A DNA stretch of 64,000 nucleotides from Nocardioides sp. Arc9.136 (GTDB taxonomy: Bacteria > Actinomycetota > Actinomycetes > Propionibacteriales > Nocardioidaceae). The position numbers were made by a program, and so were the translations under genes. Position 1 is the stretch's first letter, and each line of letters starts with the position of its first letter. A model generated the notes under the pieces. The model was not told the DNA's origin. It ran no database searches and saw only the letters and a program-made list of their open reading frames with translations. Shown here piece by piece: positions 16,953 to 28,061 of the stretch. The DNA lies in the NCBI RefSeq assembly GCF_030506255.1, contig NZ_CP113431.1:2792001-2856000 (forward strand), read 5' to 3'.

Positions 16953-18290
16953 TCAGATGACCGGGAGCATCCGGTCCCGCTCGAAGGCGGAGACCTGGCC
17001 GCGGTACTCGTCCCACTCCGCCCGCTTGTTGCGCAGGAAGAAGTCGAAGACCTGCTCGCCGAGGGTCTCGGCCAGCAGCTCGGAGCGCTCGGCGATGGTG
17101 ATCGCCTCGTTGAGGTTCTTCGGCAGCGGCTCGATGCCCAGCGCCCCGCGCTCGCGCTCGGTCAGCGACCACACGTCGTCCTCGGCCTCGCGCGGCAGCT
17201 CGTAGTCCTCCTCGATGCCCTTCATGCCGGCGGCGAGCACCGCGGCGAAGGCGAGGTAGGGGTTGCACGCGGCGTCGATCGTGCGCAGCTCGACCCGCGT
17301 CGACGGGCCCTTGTTCGGCTTGTACATCGGCACCCGCACCATCGCGGAGCGGTTGTTGTGGCCCCAGCAGATGTAGGACGGCGCCTCGCCGCCGAACATC
17401 ATCCGCTTGTAGCTGTTGACCCACTGGTTGGTGACGACGCTGATCTCCGGCGCGTGCCGCAGGATGCCGGCGATGAACTGCCGGCCGGTGCGGGAGAGCT
17501 GGTACTGCGCACCCGGCTCGTAGAAGGCGTTCTGGTCGCCCTCGAAGAGCGAGACGTGGGTGTGCATGCCCGACCCGGGGTGGGTGGTGAACGGCTTGGG
17601 CATGAACGACGCCCAGATGTCCTGGCCCAGCGCGACCTCGCGGATGACCGTGCGGAAGGTCATGATGTTGTCGGCGGTGGTCAGCGCGTCGGCGTACCGC
17701 AGGTCGATCTCCTGCTGGCCCGGGCCGCCCTCGTGGTGGCTGAACTCCACCGAGATGCCCATCGACTCCAGCATCGTGATCGCCTCGCGGCGGAAGTCGG
17801 CGCCCTTGGACTGCGCGGTGTGGTCGAAGTAGCCGCTGCGGTCGACCGGCACCGGCTCCTCCCCCGCCTCCGGGGCGTTCTTGAACAGGTAGAACTCGAT
17901 CTCGGGGTGGGTGTAGAAGGTGAAACCCCGGTCGGCGGCCTTGCCGAGCGTCCGCTTGAGGACGTAGCGGGGGTCGGCGTAGGACGGCGAGCCGTCGGGC
18001 ATCTCGATGTCGCAGAACATCCGCGCCGTCGAGGGTCCCTCACCCCGCCACGGCAGGATCTGGAACGTCGATGGGTCCGGCTTGGCCAGCATGTCGGCCT
18101 CGTAGACCCGCGCGAAGCCCTCGATCGCCGAGCCGTCGAAGCCGATGCCCTCGGCGAAGGCCCCCTCGAGCTCGGCCGGGGCCACCGCGACGGACTTCAG
18201 GAAGCCGAGCACGTCGGTGAACCAGAGCCGGACGAACCGGACGTCGCGCTCCTCGAGAGCGCGGAGAACGAAGTCTTCCTGCTTGCCCAT
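16953..18290 (-). CDS. glnA2: glutamine synthetase, GlnA2 type
   Basis: A 445-residue GSI-alpha enzyme, matching the about 446 residues of mycobacterial GlnA2. It shows GFDGSAIEGFA (50-60 region), the glutamate/ammonia-site segments HPEIEFYLF and GQQEIDLRYADAL, the ATP loop GSGMHTHVSLF and the NRSAMVRVP segment. The adenylylation tyrosine motif (NLYDLP) of GlnA1 is absent, so GlnE is not expected to modify it. It heads a reverse-strand operon that ends with glnE and a PEP-mutase-like gene. Confidence 0.95.
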   Translation of the reverse strand: MGKQEDFVLRALEERDVRFVRLWFTDVLGFLKSVAVAPAELEGAFAEGIGFDGSAIEGFARVYEADMLAKPDPSTFQILPWRGEGPSTARMFCDIEMPDGSPSYADPRYVLKRTLGKAADRGFTFYTHPEIEFYLFKNAPEAGEEPVPVDRSGYFDHTAQSKGADFRREAITMLESMGISVEFSHHEGGPGQQEIDLRYADALTTADNIMTFRTVIREVALGQDIWASFMPKPFTTHPGSGMHTHVSLFEGDQNAFYEPGAQYQLSRTGRQFIAGILRHAPEISVVTNQWVNSYKRMMFGGEAPSYICWGHNNRSAMVRVPMYKPNKGPSTRVELRTIDAACNPYLAFAAVLAAGMKGIEEDYELPREAEDDVWSLTERERGALGIEPLPKNLNEAITIAERSELLAETLGEQVFDFFLRNKRAEWDEYRGQVSAFERDRMLPVI

Positions 18291-18380
18291 GGCGCCAGCC
18301 TAGGGCCGGACGGGCCCGACCCCGCCGCCGGACCCGGCCGTGGACGGCGCCGCCCGACGGGCGACGCCGCCCGGCCCCCG

Positions 18381-19025
18381 TCAGCGGCAGACCTCGACGT
18401 CCTGGGCGCCCAGGACGCCCCCGGGTGCCCGGCGCATCCCGCCCTGCCAGTCCTGGGTGGTGCGGGTGAACGCGATCGTCCCGGGGACCCGGCCGCGCAC
18501 CCCCGCGACGCGGACCCTGCGCACGACCACCTCGGTGCGCACCTCGTCCTGGCGGGTGCCGGCCCAGCAGGAGTACGCCAAGCCGTGGCGGCGCGCCTCG
18601 CCGAACCCGACCCGGTCGCCGACCCCGAGTCCGCGGTAGCGCTGGACGACGTTCGTGACGTAGCCGGTCTGTCCCTCCCACGGCGCCTCGAGCGTCGTGG
18701 TCATGCCCCAGGTACGCCGCGTGGCGACGGTGAACCGCACCTCGCCGTCCTCGACCTGCTTGACCTTCGAGGTCCACACGACCGGCTCCTCCCGGTCCGC
18801 CGGCTGCCGGGCGCTGGTCAGCTGGACCGAGCACCCCTCGCACCCGGCGACCTCGTAGACCAGCCGCGTCATCGCCGGGCCGGTGCTGCCCGCGCCGCTG
18901 CCCGTGCTGCTGGCCGGGGCGCTGCTGCCGGTGGCCGTTCCCGGAGCCGCGGCGGACGTGCCTGCCGCGACCCCCGAGAGGGCCACGGTCACTGCGGCGA
19001 CCGCCGCCGCCGTACGGAGCTCCAT
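18381..19025 (-). CDS. secreted protein of unknown function
   Basis: A 214-residue protein with a clear signal peptide (RTAAAVAAVTVALSGVAAGTSAAA, in parts about 4-26), a Ser/Gly/Ala linker, then a beta-rich domain. Cysteines at GCEGC, YSCW and the C-terminal VEVCR suggest disulfides. The start has AGGGA upstream. No family is recognised. It lies next to the TasA-like gene on the same strand, but a strong hairpin separates them and no SipW-regulon box precedes it. Confidence 0.7.
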   Translation of the reverse strand: MELRTAAAVAAVTVALSGVAAGTSAAAPGTATGSSAPASSTGSGAGSTGPAMTRLVYEVAGCEGCSVQLTSARQPADREEPVVWTSKVKQVEDGEVRFTVATRRTWGMTTTLEAPWEGQTGYVTNVVQRYRGLGVGDRVGFGEARRHGLAYSCWAGTRQDEVRTEVVVRRVRVAGVRGRVPGTIAFTRTTQDWQGGMRRAPGGVLGAQDVEVCR

Positions 19026-19130
19026 CTGTTCCCTGCTTCCTGTCCCGCCGCGGGCCCTCCGCCCGCGTGCGAGGGGGATACGCCCGGGGACCGCATCCGG
19101 TTGCACGCTCCCCCGCGACGCGCAGCAACG

Positions 19131-19167
19131 CCACGAGCGGCCGCCGGGGACCGGCGACCGCTCGTGG
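19131..19167 (-). terminator. hairpin after the TasA-like gene
   Basis: Arms 19131-19146 and 19152-19167 (16 bp, one mismatch) with a 5-base loop GGGAC. It lies 37 bases past the TasA-like stop and before the next secreted-protein gene, so it probably ends the TasA-like transcript. Confidence 0.75.
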
Positions 19168-19203
19168 TCGGGAACCGCTCGTCCGTGTCGAGCGGGGCTG
19201 GGG

Positions 19204-19875
19204 TCAGCGGCTCTCGGCGGCGCGCTGGGTGACGTCGAAGACGAGGTTGGCGGTGTTCGAGAGGCCCTGGAACTCGTTGCCGGCGGCGGAGGGCAGGGTC
19301 AGCGTGACGCGCAGGTTCGAGGTGCGGGAGGCGTCGGTGTTGAGCGCGGCCAGGGCGTTGGGGAGGTCGACGTTCGACTGCACGAGCGCCCGCTCGGTGA
19401 GGACCGGGGTGACGGTGCCGCCGCAGGTCAGCGGGGTCTTGTCGGTGGCGCCGGCGGTGGCGCCCTTGGTCCAGGCGACCGAGCACTGGTCGACGGCGAT
19501 CCGCAGGCCGTTGGTGGTGTCGGTGGAGAGGGCGTTGGCGGCGGAGGCGGTCGAGGTGAGGCGGAGCGAGCCGAACTTCTCGTCCGTGGCGCCGCGGGTG
19601 AGGGTGACGTCGCGCTGCACGGTGTCGCCGGGGACCAGGCCGGTCGCGGCGAGCGTCGTGCCCTGCACGCCCTGGTTGAGGCCGAGCTTGATGGTGCCCG
19701 AGGCGACCTGCTCGGAGGCCGAGGTGCTGGAGGTGAAGGAACCGAAGGTGCCCAGGCCGGCGACGGAGGCGGCACCGGCGACCAGCAGGACCGAGGCGGC
19801 CAGCTTCGCGGCGGTGGTCCGCTTCGCCTTGCGGGTCGTGGCGGAGGTGGCCTTGCGGGTACCGGTGGCGCGCAT
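19204..19875 (-). CDS. TasA-like protein with SipW-type signal peptide
   Basis: A 223-residue exported protein. After a basic N-terminus, the hydrophobic stretch about 24-40 leads into GLGTFGSFTSSTSASE, the arrangement that marks SipW-dependent signals. The mature part has camelysin/TasA features: ITKLGLNQGV-type strand, GLVPGDTVQRDVTLTRGA, and many Thr, Ser and Ala residues. TasA proteins form extracellular fibres in Bacillus biofilms; the analogous role here is inference. It shares a 20-base identical upstream element and phased repeats with the sipW gene 10 kb away. Confidence 0.82.
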   Translation of the reverse strand: MRATGTRKATSATTRKAKRTTAAKLAASVLLVAGAASVAGLGTFGSFTSSTSASEQVASGTIKLGLNQGVQGTTLAATGLVPGDTVQRDVTLTRGATDEKFGSLRLTSTASAANALSTDTTNGLRIAVDQCSVAWTKGATAGATDKTPLTCGGTVTPVLTERALVQSNVDLPNALAALNTDASRTSNLRVTLTLPSAAGNEFQGLSNTANLVFDVTQRAAESR

Positions 19876-19928
19876 CGGGGAGTCCTTTTCGACGAGGTGG
19901 CCGCCGGTCTCTCCGGCGGGGTGTTCCT

Positions 19929-20006
19929 TGATGACCAGAACTCTGCCGAGCCCGGATCAAGGCACTCCCCGCCTTCTCCGCGACGTTTCCTCAAGCCCTC
20001 CGCAAG
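19929..20006 (-). promoter_or_regulatory. SipW-regulon box C
   Basis: Minus-strand half-sites CTTGCGG (20006-20000) and CTTGAGG (19995-19989) are 11 bp apart, with CTTGA at 19961, 34 bases on as in box B, then 8 bases and CGGCAGAG. The stretch 19929-19948 equals 9477-9496. It ends 53 bases before the TasA-like ATG. Confidence 0.78.
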
Positions 20007-20182
20007 TCCCCTGAGACTCCCCGCCCGCGTGTGGTCCGGGCCACGCGGACGCCGGTCGGCGAGGGCGCGGGGGCCGCCCTGCGGGGTCAGCGAGTCACGT
20101 CATGGCGGCGTCCGGGTCGAGCCTCAGCGTCCTCGCCGGAGGTGCGCGCACAGCGACTCCCTGCGCCTGGACCCGGGCGGCC

Positions 20183-22219
<2,037 letters not shown>

Positions 22220-22325
22220 GCCGGGCAGTTTCCCAGGTCCGCTCCCCGGCATGCACGAGCGATGAGTCCGCGCGGCGGCGGCGGTCGGAGCAGGCAGCCG
22301 TGCGACACCCACCCGAGGAGCGACC

Positions 22326-22835
22326 ATGTCCGTCACCGCCCACCCCACCAGCATCAGTCCCTGCCTGTGGTTCGACGACCAGCTCGAGGAGGCCGCGGCG
22401 TTCTACGTGTCGGTCTTCCCGAACTCCTCGCTCGGCCACCTCAGCCGCTACAGCGACGCCGGGCCCGGCGAGCCCGGCACCGTGATGGCCGGCGACTTCG
22501 TCCTCGACGGGATCACCTTCCGCGGCATCAACGGCGGCCCGCAGTTCCGGTTCACCGAGGCGGTGTCCTTCGAGATCGCCTGCCGCGACCAGGCGGAGGT
22601 CGACCGGTACTGGGACGTCCTGCTCGCCGACGGCGGCGAGGAGTCGATGTGCGGGTGGCTCAAGGACCGGTTCGGGCTGTCCTGGCAGGTCGTGCCGACC
22701 CGTCTCTACGAGCTGGTCTCCGACCCCGACCCGGTCCGGGCCGGCGCCGCCGTCCAGGCGATGCTGGGGATGCGCCGGCTCGTCGTCGCCGACCTCGAGG
22801 CGGCCGCGGACGCCGCCACCGGCGCCCCCGCGTGA
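22326..22835 (+). CDS. VOC-fold PhnB-like protein
   Basis: A 169-residue glyoxalase-superfamily protein: SISPCLWFDDQLEEAAAFYVSVFPNS at the start, GGPQFRFTEAVSFEIACRDQAEVDRYWDVL, and GWLKDRFGLSWQVVPTRLYELVSDPDP. This is the PhnB/3-demethylubiquinone-methyltransferase-like set, usually of unknown enzymatic role. GAGGAG precedes the ATG. It diverges from nadE. Confidence 0.88.
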   Translation: MSVTAHPTSISPCLWFDDQLEEAAAFYVSVFPNSSLGHLSRYSDAGPGEPGTVMAGDFVLDGITFRGINGGPQFRFTEAVSFEIACRDQAEVDRYWDVLLADGGEESMCGWLKDRFGLSWQVVPTRLYELVSDPDPVRAGAAVQAMLGMRRLVVADLEAAADAATGAPA

Positions 22836-22913
22836 CGAGCGGCACAGGCGCTCGGGTGGCGGCCCGGCACTAGCCTGGGGAGCGGTCCGTGGACCTCATC
22901 AGGAGGCCGCGAG

Positions 22914-23789
22914 ATGACACCCGAGGAGCCCGTCATGAGCGAGGAGACCGCGCCGTACGGCACCGGTCCGGCGAAGCCGGCCGCGAGCGCACCGGTCAAG
23001 CGCGTCCGCACCCACCACCTGCGCGAGATGAAGGAGCGCGGCGAGCGGTTCACGATGCTCACCGCCTACGAGCAGTACGCCGCGCAGACCTTCGACGAGG
23101 CCGGCATCGACGTCCTCCTGGTCGGCGACAGCGCCTCGAACAACGTCTTCGGCAACGAGACCTCGCTCCCGGTGACCGTCGACGAGCTCCTCCCGCTCGC
23201 GCGCGCCGTGACCCGCTCGGCCCGCCGCGCGCTGGTCGTCGCCGACCTGCCGTTCGGCTCCTACCAGGCCTCGCCGGAGCAGGCGTACCTCACCGCGGTG
23301 CGCTTCATGAAGGAGGCCGGCGCGCACGCCGTCAAGCTCGAGGGCGGCGTCGAGATGGCCCCGCAGGTGCGCAAGCTCGTCGAGGGCGGCATCCCGGTGA
23401 TGGCCCACATCGGCTTCACCCCGCAGAGCGAGCACACCCTCGGCGGCTACCGCGTCCAGGGCCGCGGCGAGGCCGCGAAGCGGGTGCTCGAGGAGGCGCG
23501 CGCGATGGAGGACGCCGGCGCGTTCGCCGTCGTGATGGAGATGGTCCCCGGCGACGTCGCCGCCGAGGTGACCGCCGCGCTCGCCATCCCCACCATCGGG
23601 ATCGGCGCCGGCGCGTCCTGCGACGGCCAGGTGCTGGTCTGGCAGGACGCCTTCGGGCTCCGGACCGCGCGGATGCCGCGCTTCGTCAAGCAGTACGCCG
23701 ACCTGCACGGCGTCCTGCTCGCCGCCGCCCAGGAGTACGCCGCGGACGTCCGGGCCGGCACGTTCCCCGGGCCCGAGCACACGTTCTGA
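22914..23789 (+). CDS. panB: 3-methyl-2-oxobutanoate hydroxymethyltransferase
   Basis: A 291-residue TIM-barrel enzyme that makes ketopantoate from 2-oxoisovalerate and methylene-tetrahydrofolate, the first step of pantothenate synthesis. It shows [30 protein letters not shown] (metal-binding D), [14 protein letters not shown], and [17 protein letters not shown]. The ATG at 22914 has AGGAGG 7 bases upstream; a second ATG at 22935 also has a good site, so the first 7 residues are uncertain. Confidence 0.95.
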   Translation: MTPEEPVMSEETAPYGTGPAKPAASAPVKRVRTHHLREMKERGERFTMLTAYEQYAAQTFDEAGIDVLLVGDSASNNVFGNETSLPVTVDELLPLARAVTRSARRALVVADLPFGSYQASPEQAYLTAVRFMKEAGAHAVKLEGGVEMAPQVRKLVEGGIPVMAHIGFTPQSEHTLGGYRVQGRGEAAKRVLEEARAMEDAGAFAVVMEMVPGDVAAEVTAALAIPTIGIGAGASCDGQVLVWQDAFGLRTARMPRFVKQYADLHGVLLAAAQEYAADVRAGTFPGPEHTF

Positions 23790-23824
23790 GGGTTGTCGGG
23801 CAGCGGGACGGGCACCGTCACCGC

Positions 23825-25000
23825 ATGCGCGCGCTCTCGGCCGGACTGCTCACCACCCTCGTCGTCGGGCTCGCCCCGGCCCCGGCCGGGGCGGCGCCCC
23901 TCGACGGCCCCCCGCGGACCGCGGCGGGCGGGCCGGACCGGGCCGCGAAGGCCCTGCCCGCGCTCCGGGTGCGCACCCTCGCGTCGGGGCTCGACCACCC
24001 CTGGGACGTCAAGCCGATCACCGGCGGGCGGCTGCTGGCGACCGAGCGCGACAGCGCCCGGCTGCTGGTGGTCGACGGCGGCACCGCCCGGCCGGTCGAC
24101 TTCCCCAGCGGGTCCGTGTGGGTCTCGGGCGAGACCGGGCTGATGTCGCTCGAGGTCGACCCGGACTTCGCCGACAACAAGCGCTTCTACACCTGCCAGG
24201 GCGGCTTCACCGGCGGCGGTGGGCACGACGTCCGGGTGATGGCCTGGAAGCTCAAGGGCGGGGCGGCCAAGCCCGTCCGCAAGCTCGTCGGCGGCTTCCC
24301 GGTCAGCAGCGGACGGCACGGGGGCTGCAAGCTGCTCGTCGCCCGCAACGGCGCGCTCCTCGTCGGCACCGGCGACGCCGCCGTCGGCACCAACCCGCGC
24401 GACCTGCGGTCGCTCGGCGGCAAGGTCCTGCGCCTGGACCGGAGGACCGGCAAGCCGTGGCCGGGCAACCCGTTCGCGAAGGCCGGCAACCGCAACAAGC
24501 GCTACGTCTTCACCTACGGCCACCGCAACGTCCAGGGCCTGGCGCAGCGCGCCGACGGCAGCATCTGGTCGGTCGAGCAGGGCACCTACCGCGACGACGA
24601 GGTCAACCTGCTCAAGCGGGGCGGTGACTACGGCTACCACCCGGTCCCCGGCTACAACGAGGACGTGCCGATGACCGACCAGTCGCTGCCGGGCGAGCAG
24701 CAGGCGGCCCGGTGGCGCTCCGGCGACCCGACGCTGGCCACGTCCGGCGCTGCGTGGGTCCGGGGCGGCGGGGGCTGGGGCGGCTACGCCGGGATGCTCG
24801 CGGTCGGGGTGCAGAAGGGTCAGCGGGTGCTCTTCCTCCGCTTCGACGCCCGCGGCCGGCTCAAGGGCTCCCGCACCCCCGCCGCGCTCCGGGAGTTCGG
24901 CCGGATCCGCTCGGTCGTGAGCGCCCCCGACGGCGACCTGCTGCTCACCACCGACAACGGCGACGGCCAGGACCGCCTGCTCCGCGTCAGCCCGCGCTGA
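23825..25000 (+). CDS. secreted PQQ-dependent sugar dehydrogenase-like beta-propeller
   Basis: A 391-residue protein with a signal peptide (about 1-25) and the glucose/sorbosone dehydrogenase propeller: LASGLDHPWDVKPI, GETGLMSLEVDPDFADNKRFYTCQ, GGKVLRLDRRTGKPWPGNPF, FTYGHRNVQGLAQRADGSIWSVEQGT, and GGDYGYHPVPGYNE. These enzymes oxidise aldoses at the cell surface using PQQ; binding of PQQ by this one is inferred from family. Confidence 0.88.
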   Translation: MRALSAGLLTTLVVGLAPAPAGAAPLDGPPRTAAGGPDRAAKALPALRVRTLASGLDHPWDVKPITGGRLLATERDSARLLVVDGGTARPVDFPSGSVWVSGETGLMSLEVDPDFADNKRFYTCQGGFTGGGGHDVRVMAWKLKGGAAKPVRKLVGGFPVSSGRHGGCKLLVARNGALLVGTGDAAVGTNPRDLRSLGGKVLRLDRRTGKPWPGNPFAKAGNRNKRYVFTYGHRNVQGLAQRADGSIWSVEQGTYRDDEVNLLKRGGDYGYHPVPGYNEDVPMTDQSLPGEQQAARWRSGDPTLATSGAAWVRGGGGWGGYAGMLAVGVQKGQRVLFLRFDARGRLKGSRTPAALREFGRIRSVVSAPDGDLLLTTDNGDGQDRLLRVSPR

Positions 25001-25040
25001 CCGGAGCACCGGCGGCAGGGCCCGCCGGCCGGCTCGGGCG

Positions 25041-25820
25041 TCACGCCGCGATCGCGCCCCGGACCTCCTCGCGCAGCGCGACGTACTCCGGCAGCGCGCG
25101 GATCTCCTCGGCCGGCACGCGTCCACCACCGTCGGTGAAGACCGCCCGCTCGTCGAGGACGATGCGGCCCGGCCGGGGGCTCATCACCAGGACCCTGGAG
25201 CCGAGGAACACCGCCTCGTCCACGCTGTGGGTGATGAACAGGATGGTCCGGCCGGTCGAGCGCCAGATCTCGAGCAGCTCCTCCTGCAGCCGCTCGCGGG
25301 TCAGCGCGTCCAGTGCGCCGAACGGCTCGTCCATCAGCACGATGTCCGGCTCGTTGGCGAGCACCCGGGCGATCTGGCAGCGCTGCTGCATGCCGCCGGA
25401 CAGCTCGTAGGGACGGTGCTCGGCGAAGTCCTGCAGCCCGACCAGCTCCAGGTAGCGCTCGGCGGCCGCGCGCCGCTCGGCGGACCCGGTGCCGCGCAGG
25501 CGCGGACCGAGCTCGACGTTGCGCCGGACCGACAGCCAGGGGAACAGCGTCGGCTGCTGGAAGACCACGCCCCGCTCCGCCGCCGGTCCCCTCACCGGGG
25601 CGTCGCCCACGGTGATCGAGCCGTCGGTGGGGCGCATGAAGCCAGCCAGCAGCCGCAGGAGCGTCGTCTTGCCGCAGCCCGAGGGACCGGCGATGGTCAC
25701 CAGCTCGCCGGCGTCGATGGTCAGGTCGACCGGCCCGAGCGCCGGGACGGCGGCACCACCCACGGTGAAGTGGTGCCGCACGTCCCGGAAGGCCACCCGG
25801 CGGTCGGTCCGATCAACCAC
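25041..25820 (-). CDS. ABC transporter ATP-binding protein (TauB/SsuB/NrtD type)
   Basis: A 259-residue ATPase with Walker A GPSGCGKTT, Q-loop VFQQPTLFPW, signature LSGGMQQR, Walker B VLMDEPFGALD and switch HSV. The sequence is closest in style to sulfonate/nitrate/taurine importers. The GTG start overlaps the end of the binding-protein gene by 8 bases, giving the order permease, binding protein, ATPase. Confidence 0.92.
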   Translation of the reverse strand: MVDRTDRRVAFRDVRHHFTVGGAAVPALGPVDLTIDAGELVTIAGPSGCGKTTLLRLLAGFMRPTDGSITVGDAPVRGPAAERGVVFQQPTLFPWLSVRRNVELGPRLRGTGSAERRAAAERYLELVGLQDFAEHRPYELSGGMQQRCQIARVLANEPDIVLMDEPFGALDALTRERLQEELLEIWRSTGRTILFITHSVDEAVFLGSRVLVMSPRPGRIVLDERAVFTDGGGRVPAEEIRALPEYVALREEVRGAIAA

Positions 25821-26901
25821 CGAGGGCGCTCTTCGCCGGGCCGGCGTCGACGTGCTCGGCGTACTGCTCCGCGGTGCCGACCGCCTCGATGCCGCCCTGG
25901 TCGAGCAGGAAGCCGGCGGTGGTGAGCAGGTCGTCGGGGAACGAGGCGGACAGGTAGTCGACCTGCTCCTGCGCGGTGAGGTAGGACAGGCCCGCGAACT
26001 GCTTCTCGGCGTCCGCCGGGTCGATGCCCAGGACGGCCGCGACCGACTCGGCCGCGGTGGACGGGTCGTCCTTGACCAGCCCGACCGCGTGGTCCTGCGC
26101 CTTGGCCCACTGCTCCATGAACGCGGGGTTCTCCGCGACGAAGCCGCGGTCCGCGGTGCCGACGTCGAACGTCGGGCGGCCCGCCTTCGCGGTGTCGGCA
26201 CTGGAGAGCAGGCGGGTGCCGCCGTCCTCGAGCAGCTGGGTCTGCACCGGGTCCCAGACCCAGGCGGCGTCGATCTGGTCGCCCTGCCAGGCCCCCGGCA
26301 TCTTCTCCGGGTCGAGGTTGACCACCTCGACGTCCGTGGCGGGGTCGAGGCCGGCCTCGGTCAGCGCCTGGAGGAGCGAGTAGTGGGCGGTGCTGCTGAA
26401 CGGCACGCCGATCCTCCCGCCCCGGAGGTCCTCGAGCCCGGTGACCGCGGGGTCCTTCACGACCAGCGACTCCGCGTCGCCGATGACGTCGTGGATCCAG
26501 ACGACCGCGATGTCGACGTCGCGCACGACGGGCTCGGAGGAGGCGATCGTCGCCGGCGAGGAGCCCATCAGGCCGAGGTCGACGTCGCCGGAGCCGTAGT
26601 ACTTCACCACGTCCCCGCCCGAGGCGGCCTGCACCCACGTGATCTCCGCGTTCGGCATGCACGCCTCGAGGAGGCCGAGGTCCTTGACCACGACGTCCGC
26701 GTTCGGGATCGCCTGCCAGGCGATCCGCGCGGTGGTGGTCACCGAGTCGTCGGCCTCCCACGGGCAGTCCGACGGCTCGGAGGCGGTGGCGGCGCTGCTG
26801 CTGCGCCCGGACTCCACGCACCCGGTCAGGGACAGGGCCAGCGCGCCGGCCAGGGCCGCGGTCGTGAGCGCCGTGGCGCTCCGCCTGGGTCGAGTCTTCA
26901 C
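25813..26901 (-). CDS. substrate-binding lipoprotein (TauA/SsuA type)
   Basis: A 362-residue lipoprotein. The lipobox LSLTGC is near residue 25; the mature part has the NMT1/TauA fold (ARIAWQAIPNADVVVKDLG, ADLGLMGSSPAT-like segment, GRIGVPFSSTAHYSLLQAL, DAAWVWDPVQTQLL). It delivers an organosulfur or similar anion to the permease. GTG at 26901 is chosen for the AAGGAG 5 bases upstream; a longer ATG frame overlaps the permease stop. Confidence 0.9.
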   Translation of the reverse strand: MKTRPRRSATALTTAALAGALALSLTGCVESGRSSSAATASEPSDCPWEADDSVTTTARIAWQAIPNADVVVKDLGLLEACMPNAEITWVQAASGGDVVKYYGSGDVDLGLMGSSPATIASSEPVVRDVDIAVVWIHDVIGDAESLVVKDPAVTGLEDLRGGRIGVPFSSTAHYSLLQALTEAGLDPATDVEVVNLDPEKMPGAWQGDQIDAAWVWDPVQTQLLEDGGTRLLSSADTAKAGRPTFDVGTADRGFVAENPAFMEQWAKAQDHAVGLVKDDPSTAAESVAAVLGIDPADAEKQFAGLSYLTAQEQVDYLSASFPDDLLTTAGFLLDQGGIEAVGTAEQYAEHVDAGPAKSALGG

Positions 26902-26933
26902 ATCTGCTCCTTCAGCGTCCGCGGACGGACGTC

Positions 26934-27857
26934 TCATGCCTTGCCCCGCCACGGGACAAGGACTCTCTCGAGGGACTTCAGGCCGAGGTCGAGGGCGATC
27001 GCCGCGAGGCCGATCACGACGATGCAGGCGATGACGAGCGCGCTCTGCAGCTGCTCGCCGGCCAGGTAGGCCAGGCCGCCGATGCCGGGGATGCCGTTGG
27101 CGATCTCGGCGGCGACGACCGTGGTCCACGCGAACCCGGTCGCCACCCGGACGCCGGTGAGCACCTCCGGGAGCGTCGCCGGGAGCACCACCGCGGACAG
27201 CACCTGCCGGCGGGAGGCACCCAGCGAGCGGACCGCGTTCACCTGGTCCTCGCGGACCCCGCGCACCCCGCTGATCGTCGACATCGCAATCGGCGGGAAG
27301 GCGGCCAGGAACAGCAGCCAGATCTTGCTGGTGTCGCCGATGCCGAACCACACGATGAGCAGGCCGATGTAGGCCAGCGGCGGCAGCGAGCGGAGGAAGT
27401 TGAGGTACGGCTCCAGCAGCGTCCCCAGCCAGGTCGTGCCCATCAGCAGGCCGAGCGGGACGCCGAGCAGGACGCCTCCCCCGACGCCGACGGCGATCCG
27501 CTGCAGGCTGGCGAGCAGGTGCTCCCAGAGGTAGTAGTTCTGCTCACCGCGCACCACCCGCTCCGAGCCCGGGCTGATCGGGTGGTCGGTGTTCGCCCGG
27601 ACGAGCGCGTCCCACACGGCACCCGGCGAGGGCAGGTAGAGGGGCCGCACCAGCCCGGCGCGGGTCACCAGCCACCAGCCGAGCACCAGCACGGCCAGCG
27701 AGGTCGTGTGGAGGGCGAGCCGCCGCAGGCGCTGCCGGCGGCGAACCTCGCGCGGACCCGGCCCGGAGGGGGCCGGGCCAGGGTCGGCGGCATCCACGAC
27801 GGCGGTCGCACGGGTGGTCGCACTGGTGCTCGCGGCAGCGGCCTGGGTCTGCGCCAT
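26934..27857 (-). CDS. ABC transporter permease (TauC/SsuC type)
   Basis: A 307-residue permease with about six helices and the binding-protein-dependent EAA loop around VRSLGASRRQVLSAVVLPATLPEVLTGVRVA (in parts). A Pro/Ala-rich cytoplasmic N-terminus of about 50 residues precedes the first helix. It is the first gene of the three-gene transporter operon. Confidence 0.92.
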   Translation of the reverse strand: MAQTQAAAASTSATTRATAVVDAADPGPAPSGPGPREVRRRQRLRRLALHTTSLAVLVLGWWLVTRAGLVRPLYLPSPGAVWDALVRANTDHPISPGSERVVRGEQNYYLWEHLLASLQRIAVGVGGGVLLGVPLGLLMGTTWLGTLLEPYLNFLRSLPPLAYIGLLIVWFGIGDTSKIWLLFLAAFPPIAMSTISGVRGVREDQVNAVRSLGASRRQVLSAVVLPATLPEVLTGVRVATGFAWTTVVAAEIANGIPGIGGLAYLAGEQLQSALVIACIVVIGLAAIALDLGLKSLERVLVPWRGKA

Positions 27858-27960
27858 CGTGCGTGGACTCCTCCGGTCGACGGAACGGTTCGGACGTGAG
27901 ACACCCCCGGAGGTGCGTGCACATCTAAACACATCAACTCGATCGACTTTAGGGAGGTCC
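27858..27960 (-). promoter_or_regulatory. probable promoter region of the ABC transporter operon
   Basis: About 27920-27955 is an unusually AT-rich patch for this genome. It contains CTAAA and TTTAG as an inverted pair around a TCGATCGA palindrome, and ACATC repeated with a 10-base period. It lies 65-100 bases before the permease start. A regulator site is plausible; the exact -35/-10 is not clear. Confidence 0.4.
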
Positions 27961-28030
27961 AGACGAGCCGCCCACGCGCGTCGGCATGTGTCGGGCGCGT
28001 CGGTCCTGCCGGGCCGCGGCGCGGGGCCGG

Positions 28031-28061
28031 GCGGTCAGGCGGTCAGGCGGTCAGGCGGTCC
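28031..28061 (+). repeat. 8-bp tandem repeat, almost four units
   Basis: GCGGTCAG occurs three times in a row, then a partial fourth GCGGTCC. It overlaps the 3' end of the small membrane-protein gene on the minus strand, altering its last residues and stop region. Confidence 0.75.

Noticed and set aside
11631-19232. A 2533-codon plus-strand open frame
   Set aside because: It runs antisense to glnE, glnA2 and neighbours; its composition (His, Arg, Gly, Val repeats) is the known shadow of high-GC coding sequence.
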